A stretch of DNA of 64,000 bases from an uncultured Bacteroidales bacterium (GCA_902798615.1 CADBXL010000006.1:101979-165978), one strand, 5' to 3'. Counted from the first letter of the stretch, positions 17,451-26,044 are shown. Numbers and translations: made by a program. Notes: generated by a model from the sequence alone, not told the origin.

Positions 17451-17492
17451 TCCCACACTACCTTATGGTTTTCTTGGTAGTGTGGGATTTTT
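17451..17492 (+). terminator. Rho-independent terminator after the immunity gene
   Basis: The 12-bp stem TCCCACACTACC / GGTAGTGTGGGA (17451-17462, 17475-17486) is followed by TTTTT. Confidence 0.85.
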
Positions 17493-17589
17493 ACCTCTAA
17501 ATTTATCTTCTCTCACTCTTTTGACGTTTTGCCTTTAGTGCTGAGAGAAGGGGATTTTTCTATGCTTTAGGTCAGTTCTTCCTCCTATG

Positions 17590-17705
17590 CTCCTCCCTTG
17601 TGCCTCCTAACCAAACTCGATGATAATACCATTATAATACCATTCAGAATATGAGTTTCATCGAGTTTGGTTAGGAGGCACATAGGAGGCACAAGGGAAG
17701 AAGAT
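17590..17705. repeat. Palindrome of TGCCTCCTAACCAAACTCGATGA arms (given in parts)
   Basis: The left arm runs cttgtgcctcctaacc then aaactcgatga; the right arm is its inverse near 17668-17697. Between them is an A/T-rich core with taccattataatacc words shared with 26225-26350 and 36110-36225. The remainder of 17500-17950 holds no convincing gene. Confidence 0.6.
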
Positions 17706-17954
17706 ACAAGGCATTTCTTGGGCAAAATGAAAGCTACATAAGAGCAGCATAAGAGTAACATAAGGGCAAAGAAAAGGCATTCCTCATTGATTTTTCACCA
17801 CAAGAACTAAAGGATTTTCCTTATAAGAACACGTGAGTTCGACGACTTGCTTCAGTTTGATGAGCTTCAGCGAAGAACTTGCATAGCTTGGTGAGCTTTG
17901 CGAACAATTCAAGACTACAAGGGCTGAACGTCGAAGAGGTCGGCGGCCGAAGGG

Positions 17955-18155
17955 AAAGCCAAAGCCCGACACCTGCTAGGGCTGTCCGTTAGGGCTGTTA
18001 TTTGGTAGATGCGTGATTAAATGAGCGCTGTAAGTGCGACACCTGAAGACTTTAGGTGTCGGTCCTACAGACCTCATCCCTCTAATATCGACAAATATAA
18101 CAGCCCTAACGGACTGCCCTATTAGGTATCGCTCTTTCAGAGCTTTTTCAACCAC
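17955..18155. repeat. REP-like dispersed repeat (gacacct / aggtgtcgg type)
   Basis: Blocks agggctgt, gcgctgtaagtgcgacacct, aggtgtcggtcctacagacct and acagcccta occur in this order. The same blocks appear in similar order at 52625-52830. I know of such sequences as common intergenic repeats in Bacteroidetes genomes. No transposase is nearby. Confidence 0.65.
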
Positions 18156-18220
18156 ATGATAGTCAATAATATACAACTGAAGAAATTCATCGAACTCACG
18201 TTAAAAACGATATGTCCCCT

Positions 18221-19009
18221 TCACCTATCACCAATCTTTGGCAGAGCTACTCGTGAAAGTGAATAGCGAGCCTCTGGATTGATTTCCTGAAGATGATGGA
18301 ATACCTCTGCCATCGTTTTTCTATTAGTTTCTTCCTCGTATGGGCAGAGGGTTTTCTGCTTTAGAAAACCAAGTTCTTCTGCCACCTCACGAATATCATC
18401 TTCATGAACAAGACATAGCGGACGGATGATTTGCAGGGGGTAATGCTCAAGTTGAAGTATCGGGGGCATAGTATGGGCAGAGCCTTCGAAGGTGATATTC
18501 ATCAGATAAGTTATGATGATATCATCATTATGATGCCCAAGGGCTATCTTGTTAAAGCCATTAGCTACGGCAAATTCAAACAACGTCTTTCGGCGGTTCC
18601 AGGCACAAAGGAAACAGCGTGTCTTTCGTGGATCGGTACTCTCATCAAAACGTGAGTGGAGAATATGCAATCTGATACCAAGTTCATCACAGAAGTCCTG
18701 AAGATACGAACGGTCAGTCTCGTATGGGATATTATCCATAATGACATGCGCAGCCTCAACCGTTATCTTCGGTTTATATATACGAGCACGCTGAGCCATT
18801 AGTCGAGCAAGCATTAGCGAATCCTTTCCACCAGAAAGGGCAATAAGGATGCGGTCACCATCTGAAAGGAGATGATAAGAAACGCAGGCACGGTTGAAAG
18901 AGCGCAAAAGTGGCCTCTCCCCCCGCCCTACAGCCCCTTTCCTGCCCTTCGGGCATCCTTTCCCCGTAAGGGGCAAGGAATTAGTTACCTTTTTCTCGCT
19001 ATCTTTCAT
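18221..19009 (-). CDS. TtcA-like PP-loop ATPase with repeat-encoded N terminus
   Basis: 262 aa. The PP-loop SGGKDSLML binds ATP. It has CFLCAW and the downstream CPYEEE Cys, and GHHNDDIIITYLMN, as in TtcA, which makes 2-thiocytidine in tRNA with an Fe-S cluster. Residues about 11-33 (containing GKGCPKGRKGAVGRGERP) come from an R1 repeat; the same 18 residues occur in the unrelated ATP-grasp protein at 24084. No Met lies between the repeat and the conserved domain, so the repeat appears to supply the start region. It is last in a minus-strand run with the LuxR-type regulator. Confidence 0.85.
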   Translation of the reverse strand: MKDSEKKVTNSLPLTGKGCPKGRKGAVGRGERPLLRSFNRACVSYHLLSDGDRILIALSGGKDSLMLARLMAQRARIYKPKITVEAAHVIMDNIPYETDRSYLQDFCDELGIRLHILHSRFDESTDPRKTRCFLCAWNRRKTLFEFAVANGFNKIALGHHNDDIIITYLMNITFEGSAHTMPPILQLEHYPLQIIRPLCLVHEDDIREVAEELGFLKQKTLCPYEEETNRKTMAEVFHHLQEINPEARYSLSRVALPKIGDR

Positions 19010-19088
19010 CCTTTTGGCTTATTCTTCCCTATAACAAATAATACTATCTACTCCCTCCCCTTTATGGGGAGGGCTGGGGAGGGGTCTT
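18905..19088. repeat. R1 repeat between regulator and ttcA-like gene
   Basis: The arm 18910-18980 (ggcctctccccccgccc ... cccgtaaggggcaagg) is nearly identical to 24910-24980. A second, different arm at 19047-19085 (ctccctcccctttatgg, ggagggctggggagggg) ends at the regulator stop codon. Confidence 0.8.
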
Positions 19089-19744
19089 TAAATATAGTAC
19101 TCCGCCTCATCAACTATACCGGCACGAAGGGCATAGCGGGTGGCCTCATGCACATTATTTACAGAGAGTTTACGGAAGATATTCTTTCGGTGAGTATTAA
19201 CCGTATGGAAGGAAGACACACGCTTCTCAGCAATATCCTTTGTGGTAAGTCCGAGGGCAATATCCCTCAGAATCTCGATCTCTGTTTTGGTAAGCAAGCC
19301 AGCAGTAGGATCAAGTTGCTGATGAGATGTCACCAAGAGAGAAGCAGCCTGTTGGCAAATATATCGCTTGTTGCTCGAAGCATATCTTATACATTCACGA
19401 ATCTCACTCATTGGTGACTCCTTAAACAGGATGCTATACTGCTGACTGGTTGTAACAATCCTACCCACGAAGTCTGCACTCAGCTCTTCGGAGAACAATA
19501 TCCAACGGGAATATGGGAATCGTGAGGCAAGGATATACAGCTCTGCCTCTCCAACAAAGTCGAAATGGGTATAGTCGAGTATCACTATCGCCTCATTAGA
19601 AGGGCGGAAATTCGACAGTTTAAGGCGCTCTATGAGTGATGCCTTATCTTCTGAATAGTGCATCTCCACACCGGGGAACATATCGTTAATGATATATTGA
19701 AGTCCGGCACGTGTGATGTCTTGGCGGTCTGCGAGGATTATCAT
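19088..19744 (-). CDS. LuxR/NarL-type response regulator with a degenerate receiver
   Basis: 218 aa from ATG 19744. The N-terminal receiver-like domain has ADRQD in place of the usual acidic pair, a possible phospho-Asp in VILDYTHFD, and Lys in ILFKES. The C-terminal LuxR helix-turn-helix (LLTKTEIEILRDIALGLTTKDIAEKR ... HTVNTHRKNIFRKL) is intact, so it should bind DNA. The missing acidic residue suggests altered phosphorylation. No cognate kinase is adjacent. It is flanked on both sides by R1 repeats. Confidence 0.85.
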   Translation of the reverse strand: MIILADRQDITRAGLQYIINDMFPGVEMHYSEDKASLIERLKLSNFRPSNEAIVILDYTHFDFVGEAELYILASRFPYSRWILFSEELSADFVGRIVTTSQQYSILFKESPMSEIRECIRYASSNKRYICQQAASLLVTSHQQLDPTAGLLTKTEIEILRDIALGLTTKDIAEKRVSSFHTVNTHRKNIFRKLSVNNVHEATRYALRAGIVDEAEYYI

Positions 19745-19895
19745 AAGCCTAACCAAACCTTCCCAAAGGGAAGGATGTTTTATAGTATAAATCCCTTAAA
19801 GGAAGGGAATATTTAATTATTATATTTTGTTGATTTTTTCTTGATTTGAAGAATGTATCCACTCCCTTGGGGAGGGGAACTGGGTGGACCTAGAA
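19745..19895. repeat. R1-type repeat ending in the DUF5686 stop codon
   Basis: Arms aaccttcccaaagggaagg (19755-19773) and ccactcccttggggagg (19859-19875) plus gggtggacctag flank an A/T-rich core. The outer right arm includes the stop codon of the minus-strand gene at 19890. Confidence 0.65.
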
Positions 19896-22253
19896 TGTCA
19901 TTTCAAACATCAGTCTTACACCATCCCTATTGGCTGTGGGGAGGTCGAGATAGTTGAGTCTGCGTACATATTGAACGCGGAAGAACTTGAAGATATTATA
20001 TATTCCAACTGAAAATTCTGCGTAAGGACGATTAGGATCCATAACCGTACAACCTTCAGGGAATTCCATCAGCAAAGCTGAATTCTGATTCTTCTCAAGA
20101 TATGGATTGTTCTTGTCGGATATTCCACCCCAGAGAGTCTTGAAGCCGACAACCTCACGCCACTTCAATTTCCTGAGGAGAGGAACGCGGTTCAGAATCT
20201 TACCTGCGAGGTCCCATTCTATATCAGCCGAAGCATAACGGTCGTTAAGAAACTCCATATTATTCACAAGATTGAAACAACCCTTCTGGATGATATATGA
20301 CAGATTGGCTGCCGGCATCATCAAGAGCGGATAAGGCACTTGCGACCATTGCACGCCTCCCTTGAAATTACAATTCACCTTACCCCATGAATTTAGCCAG
20401 AAACGCTTGTAAATGCTTGCCTCCGTCACATTATAGTTATAGTCACCTCCGAGAAATCCTTTCACGCCAATCGTATGCGACAACTTGAAAACAGGGGCAT
20501 CGTTATTGTTCGGAATACGATTCTGCTTTGTGTTCATGAAAGTACGACCTGGGGCATACTCCACCTCGAAGCGCATCTCCGTTGTACGCAAGGAGAGTTC
20601 CGTGTCGGGATCTGAGAGACGACGGAAATGCAGATTACCAGCACCATCATTCTTCTCAACCTTGATATTTGCCAACAGGCGCAATCCCCATTCTTCTTCG
20701 TACTCGAACTCCAGTTTATGACGATGATAGAACATCATCTTATCAACCTTCGCCCATTTGAATGCCGTAAACACATTATCCTTATCATGCACAAGGAACT
20801 TATCCGAGGGCGACATCACATCGTATGAGGAATGGAATACGAGAGTCCTGCGCGGGAACTCCATAGGGATGTATTTCTTCGGATTAAACGAGTAGGTAAA
20901 TTCTCCCTTGTAGTAGGTATTATTGGTTTTGAATCCGTGAGCCACATATCCTGAGAGGAAGAGATGTCGGTTGAGATTAGCTGTGGTGAGTCCTGACAGA
21001 CGCACACGATAGCCATCGATGAAATTATTGGAAATGATAGTATTGACAGGTCCGATATCAAACTTTGAAGGCTTGCCGTTGAATCCTGTCTCCACGAAGT
21101 TCTCTACAACCGGACGTATGAAGAACATTATCCAGTTAAAACCCTTCATACTCTGGGCATCCTTTACGAACTTTCCCATATTCCTCTCCGAAGTGGTGAG
21201 ATCAACCTTACGGTTTTCCCTCCAGAACTGCTCATCCTGTATCTCGGCATTCGCATCCTTACGTATTTCTCCAACTCCTGAGAGAAGTTTATCGTCTATC
21301 GGCTCAAAAGAATAGTTGCTTCGTGTCGAGGTCTTCACCATAAGTCCGTGAGCCATAGACTGATTGATACGCAAAGCAACAATAAGATCGTTGACGGTTA
21401 GTACCCAGTCGCCAGTTGACAGAAGCTCGAATTCTTGATTTATCTGCATCCCCTCCACGAAGTTTATGCCTGATGACTTAGGAATAGATAGCGATACCTT
21501 CCTTACATGAAGGCTGGAATCCTTGAGGATATACATATCTCCGTTGAAACCGAAGTCCTGCGGGTTATTCGGAGTAAAGAACACATGAAAGCAAGAATCA
21601 CGTTCCACCTTCACGGTGTCCATAATGTAATAGCGATAGAAACCTATAGCATCATCGGCAATAGGCGATGTCATAGTACGGCGAAGAAGTCGTATGCTGT
21701 TATCGTAGATATCCACCTCGCAGAAGGCATCGGCAGACAAGGCGTTGAAGATATTACCCGTCTCGAATATCTGATTGATACCTTCCGAACGCTCACCTAT
21801 CACAAGGGTTCGCTGTTTCTCAGGATCCTTGCGATACATCACCTTCGTAACCTTCTCGTCAAGCATGAACGGGAGGATGAGCTGACCGCTCAACGGACTA
21901 TATTCCACCTGATTCCTCAGCCAAGGGGTACGGCCAATAAGACCTGAGTCAAGCATCTCACCAGTAACGCCATTGAGCGATATTGTCATCTTCTCATAGT
22001 TCTGATACTGGTAGTATGGCTTGTTGGTGAGCTTATTCTGTTTCTTTGCCGCAATAACGCGCTTCATCAGCTCAACGGCAGGATTGTTCTTGCGAGAGTA
22101 CTTTTTCTTCTTTGCCTTCACCTCCACCCCCGTAAGATTCACATCGGCAAACAAAGAGTCGCCTGTGCGCTTCTTAACGGTTCCTTCCATCTGCGCATTA
22201 GCCGACAGACAGAAGAGGAATAGCAGTAATATGGTATTTAAATATCTAAACAA
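19890..22253 (-). CDS. DUF5686 family outer-membrane protein
   Basis: 787 aa, TTG start, Sec signal peptide (LNTILLLFLFCLSANAQ). The sequence after it (VNLTGVEVKAKKKKYSRKNNPAVELMKRVIAAKKQN, in two parts) and the long beta-rich C-terminal half ending in VRLMFEMTF are typical of the Bacteroidetes DUF5686 family. These usually also carry a carboxypeptidase-like regulatory domain, which is absent here. The last ~450 residues look like a barrel with a terminal Phe. Role unknown; possibly surface lipid or polysaccharide handling given the neighbours. Confidence 0.8.
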   Translation of the reverse strand: MFRYLNTILLLFLFCLSANAQMEGTVKKRTGDSLFADVNLTGVEVKAKKKKYSRKNNPAVELMKRVIAAKKQNKLTNKPYYQYQNYEKMTISLNGVTGEMLDSGLIGRTPWLRNQVEYSPLSGQLILPFMLDEKVTKVMYRKDPEKQRTLVIGERSEGINQIFETGNIFNALSADAFCEVDIYDNSIRLLRRTMTSPIADDAIGFYRYYIMDTVKVERDSCFHVFFTPNNPQDFGFNGDMYILKDSSLHVRKVSLSIPKSSGINFVEGMQINQEFELLSTGDWVLTVNDLIVALRINQSMAHGLMVKTSTRSNYSFEPIDDKLLSGVGEIRKDANAEIQDEQFWRENRKVDLTTSERNMGKFVKDAQSMKGFNWIMFFIRPVVENFVETGFNGKPSKFDIGPVNTIISNNFIDGYRVRLSGLTTANLNRHLFLSGYVAHGFKTNNTYYKGEFTYSFNPKKYIPMEFPRRTLVFHSSYDVMSPSDKFLVHDKDNVFTAFKWAKVDKMMFYHRHKLEFEYEEEWGLRLLANIKVEKNDGAGNLHFRRLSDPDTELSLRTTEMRFEVEYAPGRTFMNTKQNRIPNNNDAPVFKLSHTIGVKGFLGGDYNYNVTEASIYKRFWLNSWGKVNCNFKGGVQWSQVPYPLLMMPAANLSYIIQKGCFNLVNNMEFLNDRYASADIEWDLAGKILNRVPLLRKLKWREVVGFKTLWGGISDKNNPYLEKNQNSALLMEFPEGCTVMDPNRPYAEFSVGIYNIFKFFRVQYVRRLNYLDLPTANRDGVRLMFEMTF

Positions 22254-22287
22254 TTAACAATTAATAATTAACAATTAACACTAACCC

Positions 22288-23013
22288 CTAAACAGGCAAT
22301 TCCAGTAAATCCGTAATCACGAAATCAGGTATTGTCTCATCAACGGGTTCTTTTTTCCATCCCTCGCCTTTGAACCAAGCAGTCTTACAACCAAGGCTCT
22401 TGGCAGGAATGATATCTTTCTGAATACTGTCTCCAACAACGAGTATGTCCGATTCATCCAGATGCTCTGGAAGTAGCTTTTTTCTTAAAGCCTCCACCCC
22501 AAGGGCATAGAGACGTGGATCTGGCTTGCGTATTCCGACTTGTGCCGATTCTATCACATCGCAAAAGAAATCCCGAAGTTGCATCTCATCAAGCACAGTT
22601 TCCACATTTCCGTAGAAATTGCTGACAAGTGCCATTGGGATTCCCCCTTCACGCAACTGCGAAAGGACCTGTCGGGTATGCTCCATATTCCGCTGAAGTC
22701 CAGAATACAGATATTCCACAAGGGCAGCATGCTTTTCTGCACGTTCAGCAGACTCAGGCAACCAAGCCCCGGAATCTCGAAGGTAATCAAACTGCAAATC
22801 TATCTTCACCTTGAGAGTTGTGAGGAAGGCATCTGTCTGTCGGATTATCTCCTTACTTCCAAGCGTGCGCTCGCCATAGACGTATGCCTCACGATATTGT
22901 GCCTCTGTCACGGGAATGGCAAGATGCTCATAGGCATGCCATATAACCATACCCCAATGCCGCCCGAATGTGTCGAGCGTGGCACCATAGTCGAAAAGTA
23001 TCGCTTTTATCAT
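22288..23013 (-). CDS. HAD-family hydrolase
   Basis: 241 aa. Motif I FDYGATLDT has the nucleophile Asp but Gly where many HAD phosphatases have a second Asp. Motif II is VSNFYG, motif III the RKPDPRLY Lys region, and motif IV VGDSIQKDI. The cap is helical (type C1). The start codon overlaps the stop of the CDP-alcohol phosphatidyltransferase gene by 4 bases (ATGA), so the two are translationally coupled. A role in dephosphorylating the phosphatidyltransferase product, or its precursor, is likely from that coupling, not from sequence. Confidence 0.85.
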   Translation of the reverse strand: MIKAILFDYGATLDTFGRHWGMVIWHAYEHLAIPVTEAQYREAYVYGERTLGSKEIIRQTDAFLTTLKVKIDLQFDYLRDSGAWLPESAERAEKHAALVEYLYSGLQRNMEHTRQVLSQLREGGIPMALVSNFYGNVETVLDEMQLRDFFCDVIESAQVGIRKPDPRLYALGVEALRKKLLPEHLDESDILVVGDSIQKDIIPAKSLGCKTAWFKGEGWKKEPVDETIPDFVITDLLELPV

Positions 23014-23939
23014 CTTGCCAACTCCTTACACATATTCTCGTGAGTCCTTCTCATATAGGCACAGGCAGCTGCCATAACCGTTACCTCAAAGAGCGGATAT
23101 ATCCAAGGATAATTGGTCAGGCAACCTATGTAGAGCATTATTGCACGCCAGTTGTGAGTGAGGAAATTGGTATATTTCATCAGAGGGAAACTCCTTCTTC
23201 TGAACTCATCCCTGAACTCCTGCGGCACCTTGTCTATTCCTCCATATCGCTCAGTAAGCACAGCCTTGAGTTTCTGAAACTCCGGCGTTCCCTTCTCCTG
23301 AGCACGACAATACTTCGCATAGTTTGCAAAGAAGAGTACTCCTACCCAGTTCTTTTCCGCACGATATCTGTCGGCTATTGCCTTCTGTGAAGCGTATGAG
23401 TCGAGTTCCGAACCTTCCTTGCCAAGAAGGAAGAACAGATGGATATTGCGGTAATAGTCGGAATAGCGACATTGTATGGTATGTGCCCAAAGACCTGCAA
23501 GGGCGCACAAAGCCCATATCCACAAGCCCCACTTCACTTCTGTCCCCGGAATATTCTCAGGCATAAGACGAAAGCAGATTGCCACATACACGCAGAAGAA
23601 CCAGATGTCTGAGGCAAAGCCGTCAAGCATTCTGCCCGTTATGGTCTTCTTGCCTGTCATACGAGCCAACTGCCCATCTGTAGAGTCGCAGAAATTAGCG
23701 AACATCAGGAACAGCACCCCATAGATATTCCATTCCAAGGATGTATGGTAGAAGCACCATCCCGCAGCCGCTCCGAGAAAGAACGACAGAACGGTTATGG
23801 CATTTGGATGCACACCCAGTTTCTTCCAGATAAGCGCGAAGAACAAGCCTATCGGACGAGTGAAATATATGTCTATATTCTCTTCTGTGTCGTATGACTT
23901 ATACGTGCTGTGAAGAAGATCACGAAAATCCTTAAACAT
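23010..23939 (-). CDS. CDP-alcohol phosphatidyltransferase
   Basis: 309 aa from ATG 23939 (MFKDFRDLLHSTYKSYDTEEN); the open frame further upstream is R1 repeat. Integral membrane enzyme with about six helices. The family signature is in DSTDGQLARMTGKKTITG ... RMLDGFASD; the last Asp is one residue further away than in the textbook pattern. Such enzymes join a CDP-activated alcohol to an acceptor hydroxyl, as in phosphatidylinositol phosphate synthase. A nucleotidyltransferase is two genes upstream and a coupled HAD phosphatase directly downstream, so a CDP-headgroup route is likely. Confidence 0.88.
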   Translation of the reverse strand: MFKDFRDLLHSTYKSYDTEENIDIYFTRPIGLFFALIWKKLGVHPNAITVLSFFLGAAAGWCFYHTSLEWNIYGVLFLMFANFCDSTDGQLARMTGKKTITGRMLDGFASDIWFFCVYVAICFRLMPENIPGTEVKWGLWIWALCALAGLWAHTIQCRYSDYYRNIHLFFLLGKEGSELDSYASQKAIADRYRAEKNWVGVLFFANYAKYCRAQEKGTPEFQKLKAVLTERYGGIDKVPQEFRDEFRRRSFPLMKYTNFLTHNWRAIMLYIGCLTNYPWIYPLFEVTVMAAACAYMRRTHENMCKELAR

Positions 23940-23944
23940 AAAAA

Positions 23945-24140
23945 TAATAATCCAGCCCCTCACCTGCCCTTTGGGCATCCTCTCCCCAAGGGGCGAGGAG
24001 GAAGTTTCCTTTTTCTAATCACAGGATAAAAGGGCTTTTTCTAATTTTTATTTATTACAATCTTTAGCGTTTACCTTACTAATTTACCCCTCGCCCCCTG
24101 GGGAGAGGGTGTCCGAAGGACGGGTGAGGGGCCATGACTG
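23945..24140. repeat. R1 repeat pair between two genes
   Basis: Left arm 23951-24000 (cagcccctcacctgccc, catcctctccccaagggg); right arm about 24087-24133 (cccctcgccccctgggg, gtccgaaggacgggtgagg) is its inverse. The right arm encodes the last residues of the ATP-grasp protein (SWPLTRPSDTLSPGGEG). Confidence 0.8.
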
Positions 24141-25016
24141 TTTTTGAATCGCCCTTGCCGCCTCCTCCCTACAAGGCGAGAACGTTGGCCAGTCGTTGAA
24201 ATCTATTATCACGAACGAGCCGTCAGCCTTTACTATAGCATCACCACCATAGACGATAACGCCTATTGTAGTGGCAAGGCGGTCAACCGTATTCTTCATC
24301 TCCTCTGCGGAGAAAGGATAATGATGAGCCTTTCCGTTATGCTCCTCGCTACCGAACTTGCTGCGGCCTGAGTCCGTTGGATAGAAATGATAGAAGAAAT
24401 CCGTATTGGCTACACCATAGAACTTCACCAGATCACCCACCACGTGTGCCTGTCGGCAAACTTCCGTTATGCCACGATCGGCAAATCTCCGCATAGCGTC
24501 CTCTACCTCCTCTTCCGAATTGCAGAATATCGTATCTTCCGCAACCTCAGCCGTTCCTTTTCCTCGTTTCAGCCAGATGCCGTTATCCCCATTTTCTGGA
24601 GGCAGAGGAATCTCCAGCCTCCTCATTATATCGGTAAGAGCCTGTCTGTTACCGCATATCCTTATTCCCTCTGGCTCATTAATGATACGTGCCTTTGAGC
24701 GTTCTATTATCTCCAGAGCCTCATTGCTACGAGCCATACAGAATATCACATCCGCCTCTGGCAAGGTTTTTAGCGTAAGGACTTCCTCCTCGGTCATCAT
24801 CCTCACCTCATTACCCTTAGCCTCCATCTCGCGAGCAACACTCTCAAGAATCAGCCTGTCATTCTCCACAGAGTTGGGTGAGAAACGGCGAGCGCGGAAG
24901 ATAAAGAACGGCCTCTCCCCCCGCCCTACTGCCCCTTTCCTGCCCTTTGGGCACCCTTTCCCCGTAAGGGGCAAGGGAGAAGTTACATTTTTATCGCTAT
25001 TAGCCATTCGACACAT
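24084..25016 (-). CDS. ATP-grasp-like enzyme with repeat-encoded termini
   Basis: 310 aa. The core from about residue 38 (FRARRFSPNSVENDRLI) contains a pre-ATP-grasp-like domain (ADVIFCMARS), then GIRICGNRQALTDIMRRLEIPLP, a lysine-rich nucleotide-binding stretch (GIWLKRG), an acidic strand and the metal-binding end VYGGDAIVKADGSFVIIDFNDWP. The N-terminal ~37 residues include GKGCPKGRKGAVGRGERP, shared with the TtcA-like protein, and the C-terminal ~15 residues are also repeat. Substrate unknown. Position between a nucleotidyltransferase and a CDP-alcohol phosphatidyltransferase suggests modification of the activated headgroup or its precursor. Confidence 0.75.
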   Translation of the reverse strand: MCRMANSDKNVTSPLPLTGKGCPKGRKGAVGRGERPFFIFRARRFSPNSVENDRLILESVAREMEAKGNEVRMMTEEEVLTLKTLPEADVIFCMARSNEALEIIERSKARIINEPEGIRICGNRQALTDIMRRLEIPLPPENGDNGIWLKRGKGTAEVAEDTIFCNSEEEVEDAMRRFADRGITEVCRQAHVVGDLVKFYGVANTDFFYHFYPTDSGRSKFGSEEHNGKAHHYPFSAEEMKNTVDRLATTIGVIVYGGDAIVKADGSFVIIDFNDWPTFSPCREEAARAIQKQSWPLTRPSDTLSPGGEG

Positions 25017-25135
25017 AAACTGTATTATTAAGCGCCCATGATTAGAAATACTAACATCCCCCTTGCCCCTTACGGGGAAAGGGTGCCCGAAGGGCAGGAA
25101 AGGGGCAGTAGGGCGGGGGGAGAGGCCACCATTCT
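24905..25135. repeat. R1 element with ~75-bp inverted arms joining two genes
   Basis: Left arm 24910-24985 (ggcctctccccccgccc to ggggcaaggg) and right arm 25055-25130 are near-perfect inverse copies around a ~70-bp A/T-rich core. The left arm encodes the N terminus of the ATP-grasp protein; the right arm encodes the C terminus of the nucleotidyltransferase. Confidence 0.9.
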
Positions 25136-25903
25136 TTCCGCCTTCTCAATATCACCTGCATGGTCAATATCGAGAACCTTGGAGAAGGGGAAAGCCATGA
25201 GCTGAAGCCCATCCTCTATTAGTCCGCGTTGGAAGTTACGCATTCGGCTCTTACCCTCCGCCATACAGCGGTTGAGGGTGTCTATCGCCTTGGGTGTCAA
25301 ACCGTAGATGCCGGCAGAGATATATTTACACGCCCCATTTGGATCAGAGTCGAGAAAGGCAGAAATAACAGAAAACTCCCTTTCGCCTTCCGGCTCCCTC
25401 CCTACGGGGGAGGGCGGGGGGAGAGGCCCCGATGAGGTCATGCTAATATACAGCGGCTTCTCATCATCCACATAGTCCGTTACGCCCATCATTCCGTCAG
25501 CCGAGCCATTGGCAAGCGAAGCCTTGAAAGCCTTGACGTATGCCGAGAACTCCTCCTCACGGAAGATAGTATCAACCGTGGTAAGTACGAAGGGAGAGTC
25601 CGAAAGGAACTTACTCAACTCGTAGAAACTATGCATGGAGCTTGGTGTTGTCCTGACTATATGCCGAAGCGGAATCTTCTTACCATCAAATCCATCACGC
25701 TCAATCCTTGTGAGATGCTCATCCACAAGCGGGGTGAGGTCGTTGCATACCACGATTATCTCATCTGCCTCATTATCAAGAAACACACGGATTAATCGGT
25801 CAACAAGACATTGTCCTCCCACCTTGACCAAAGGCTTTGGAGCAGAGATTCCTTCCTCAGCCAATCTGGAGCCTTCACCGGCTGCAATGATTGCGTATTT
25901 CAT
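25070..25903 (-). CDS. Sugar/alcohol-phosphate nucleotidyltransferase with in-frame repeat
   Basis: 277 aa from ATG 25903 (MKYAIIAAGEGSRLAEEG). It has the nucleotide-binding loop, KPLVKVGG, VVCNDLTP, and the metal Asp in FVLTTVDTIF, typical of the GlmU/RmlA-like Rossmann-type family. An R1-derived insert, GPLPPPSPVGREPEGEREF, interrupts the middle (25376-25432), and the C terminus ends in repeat-derived VASPPALLPLSCPSGTLSP. The same VASPPAL start is found at the end of MenD. With the phosphatidyltransferase downstream, it may make a CDP-alcohol (inference). Confidence 0.82.
   Translation of the reverse strand: MKYAIIAAGEGSRLAEEGISAPKPLVKVGGQCLVDRLIRVFLDNEADEIIVVCNDLTPLVDEHLTRIERDGFDGKKIPLRHIVRTTPSSMHSFYELSKFLSDSPFVLTTVDTIFREEEFSAYVKAFKASLANGSADGMMGVTDYVDDEKPLYISMTSSGPLPPPSPVGREPEGEREFSVISAFLDSDPNGACKYISAGIYGLTPKAIDTLNRCMAEGKSRMRNFQRGLIEDGLQLMAFPFSKVLDIDHAGDIEKAERMVASPPALLPLSCPSGTLSP
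25376..25432. repeat. R1 half-element inside the nucleotidyltransferase gene
   Basis: A single arm (ttccggctccctccctac, ggcggggggagaggcc) without an adjacent inverse partner, read in frame. It closely matches the arms at 43171-43206 and 43249-43324. Confidence 0.75.
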
Positions 25904-25912
25904 TTCAGAATG

Positions 25913-25944
25913 CAAAATTACACACTCTTCCACACACAACCAAA
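25913..25944 (-). promoter_or_regulatory. Promoter of the nucleotidyltransferase operon
   Basis: Read on the minus strand: TTTG (25944-25941), 20 bases, TAATTTTG (25920-25913). The start codon at 25903 is only 9 bases past the -7 box, so the message would be leaderless or nearly so. Confidence 0.7.
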
Positions 25945-26044
25945 AAAATTTATAAAAAATAACATTTTGGCTTGATTCCGCAAACAATTAATTAACGATA
26001 GTTCTACGAAATAAAGGAAACTGATTTATTGTTAATTTTACTAT

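Noticed and set aside
18221-25903. Shared peptides of the TtcA-like and ATP-grasp proteins as evidence for common ancestry
   Set aside because: The identity is confined to the repeat-derived stretch; the folds are unrelated.
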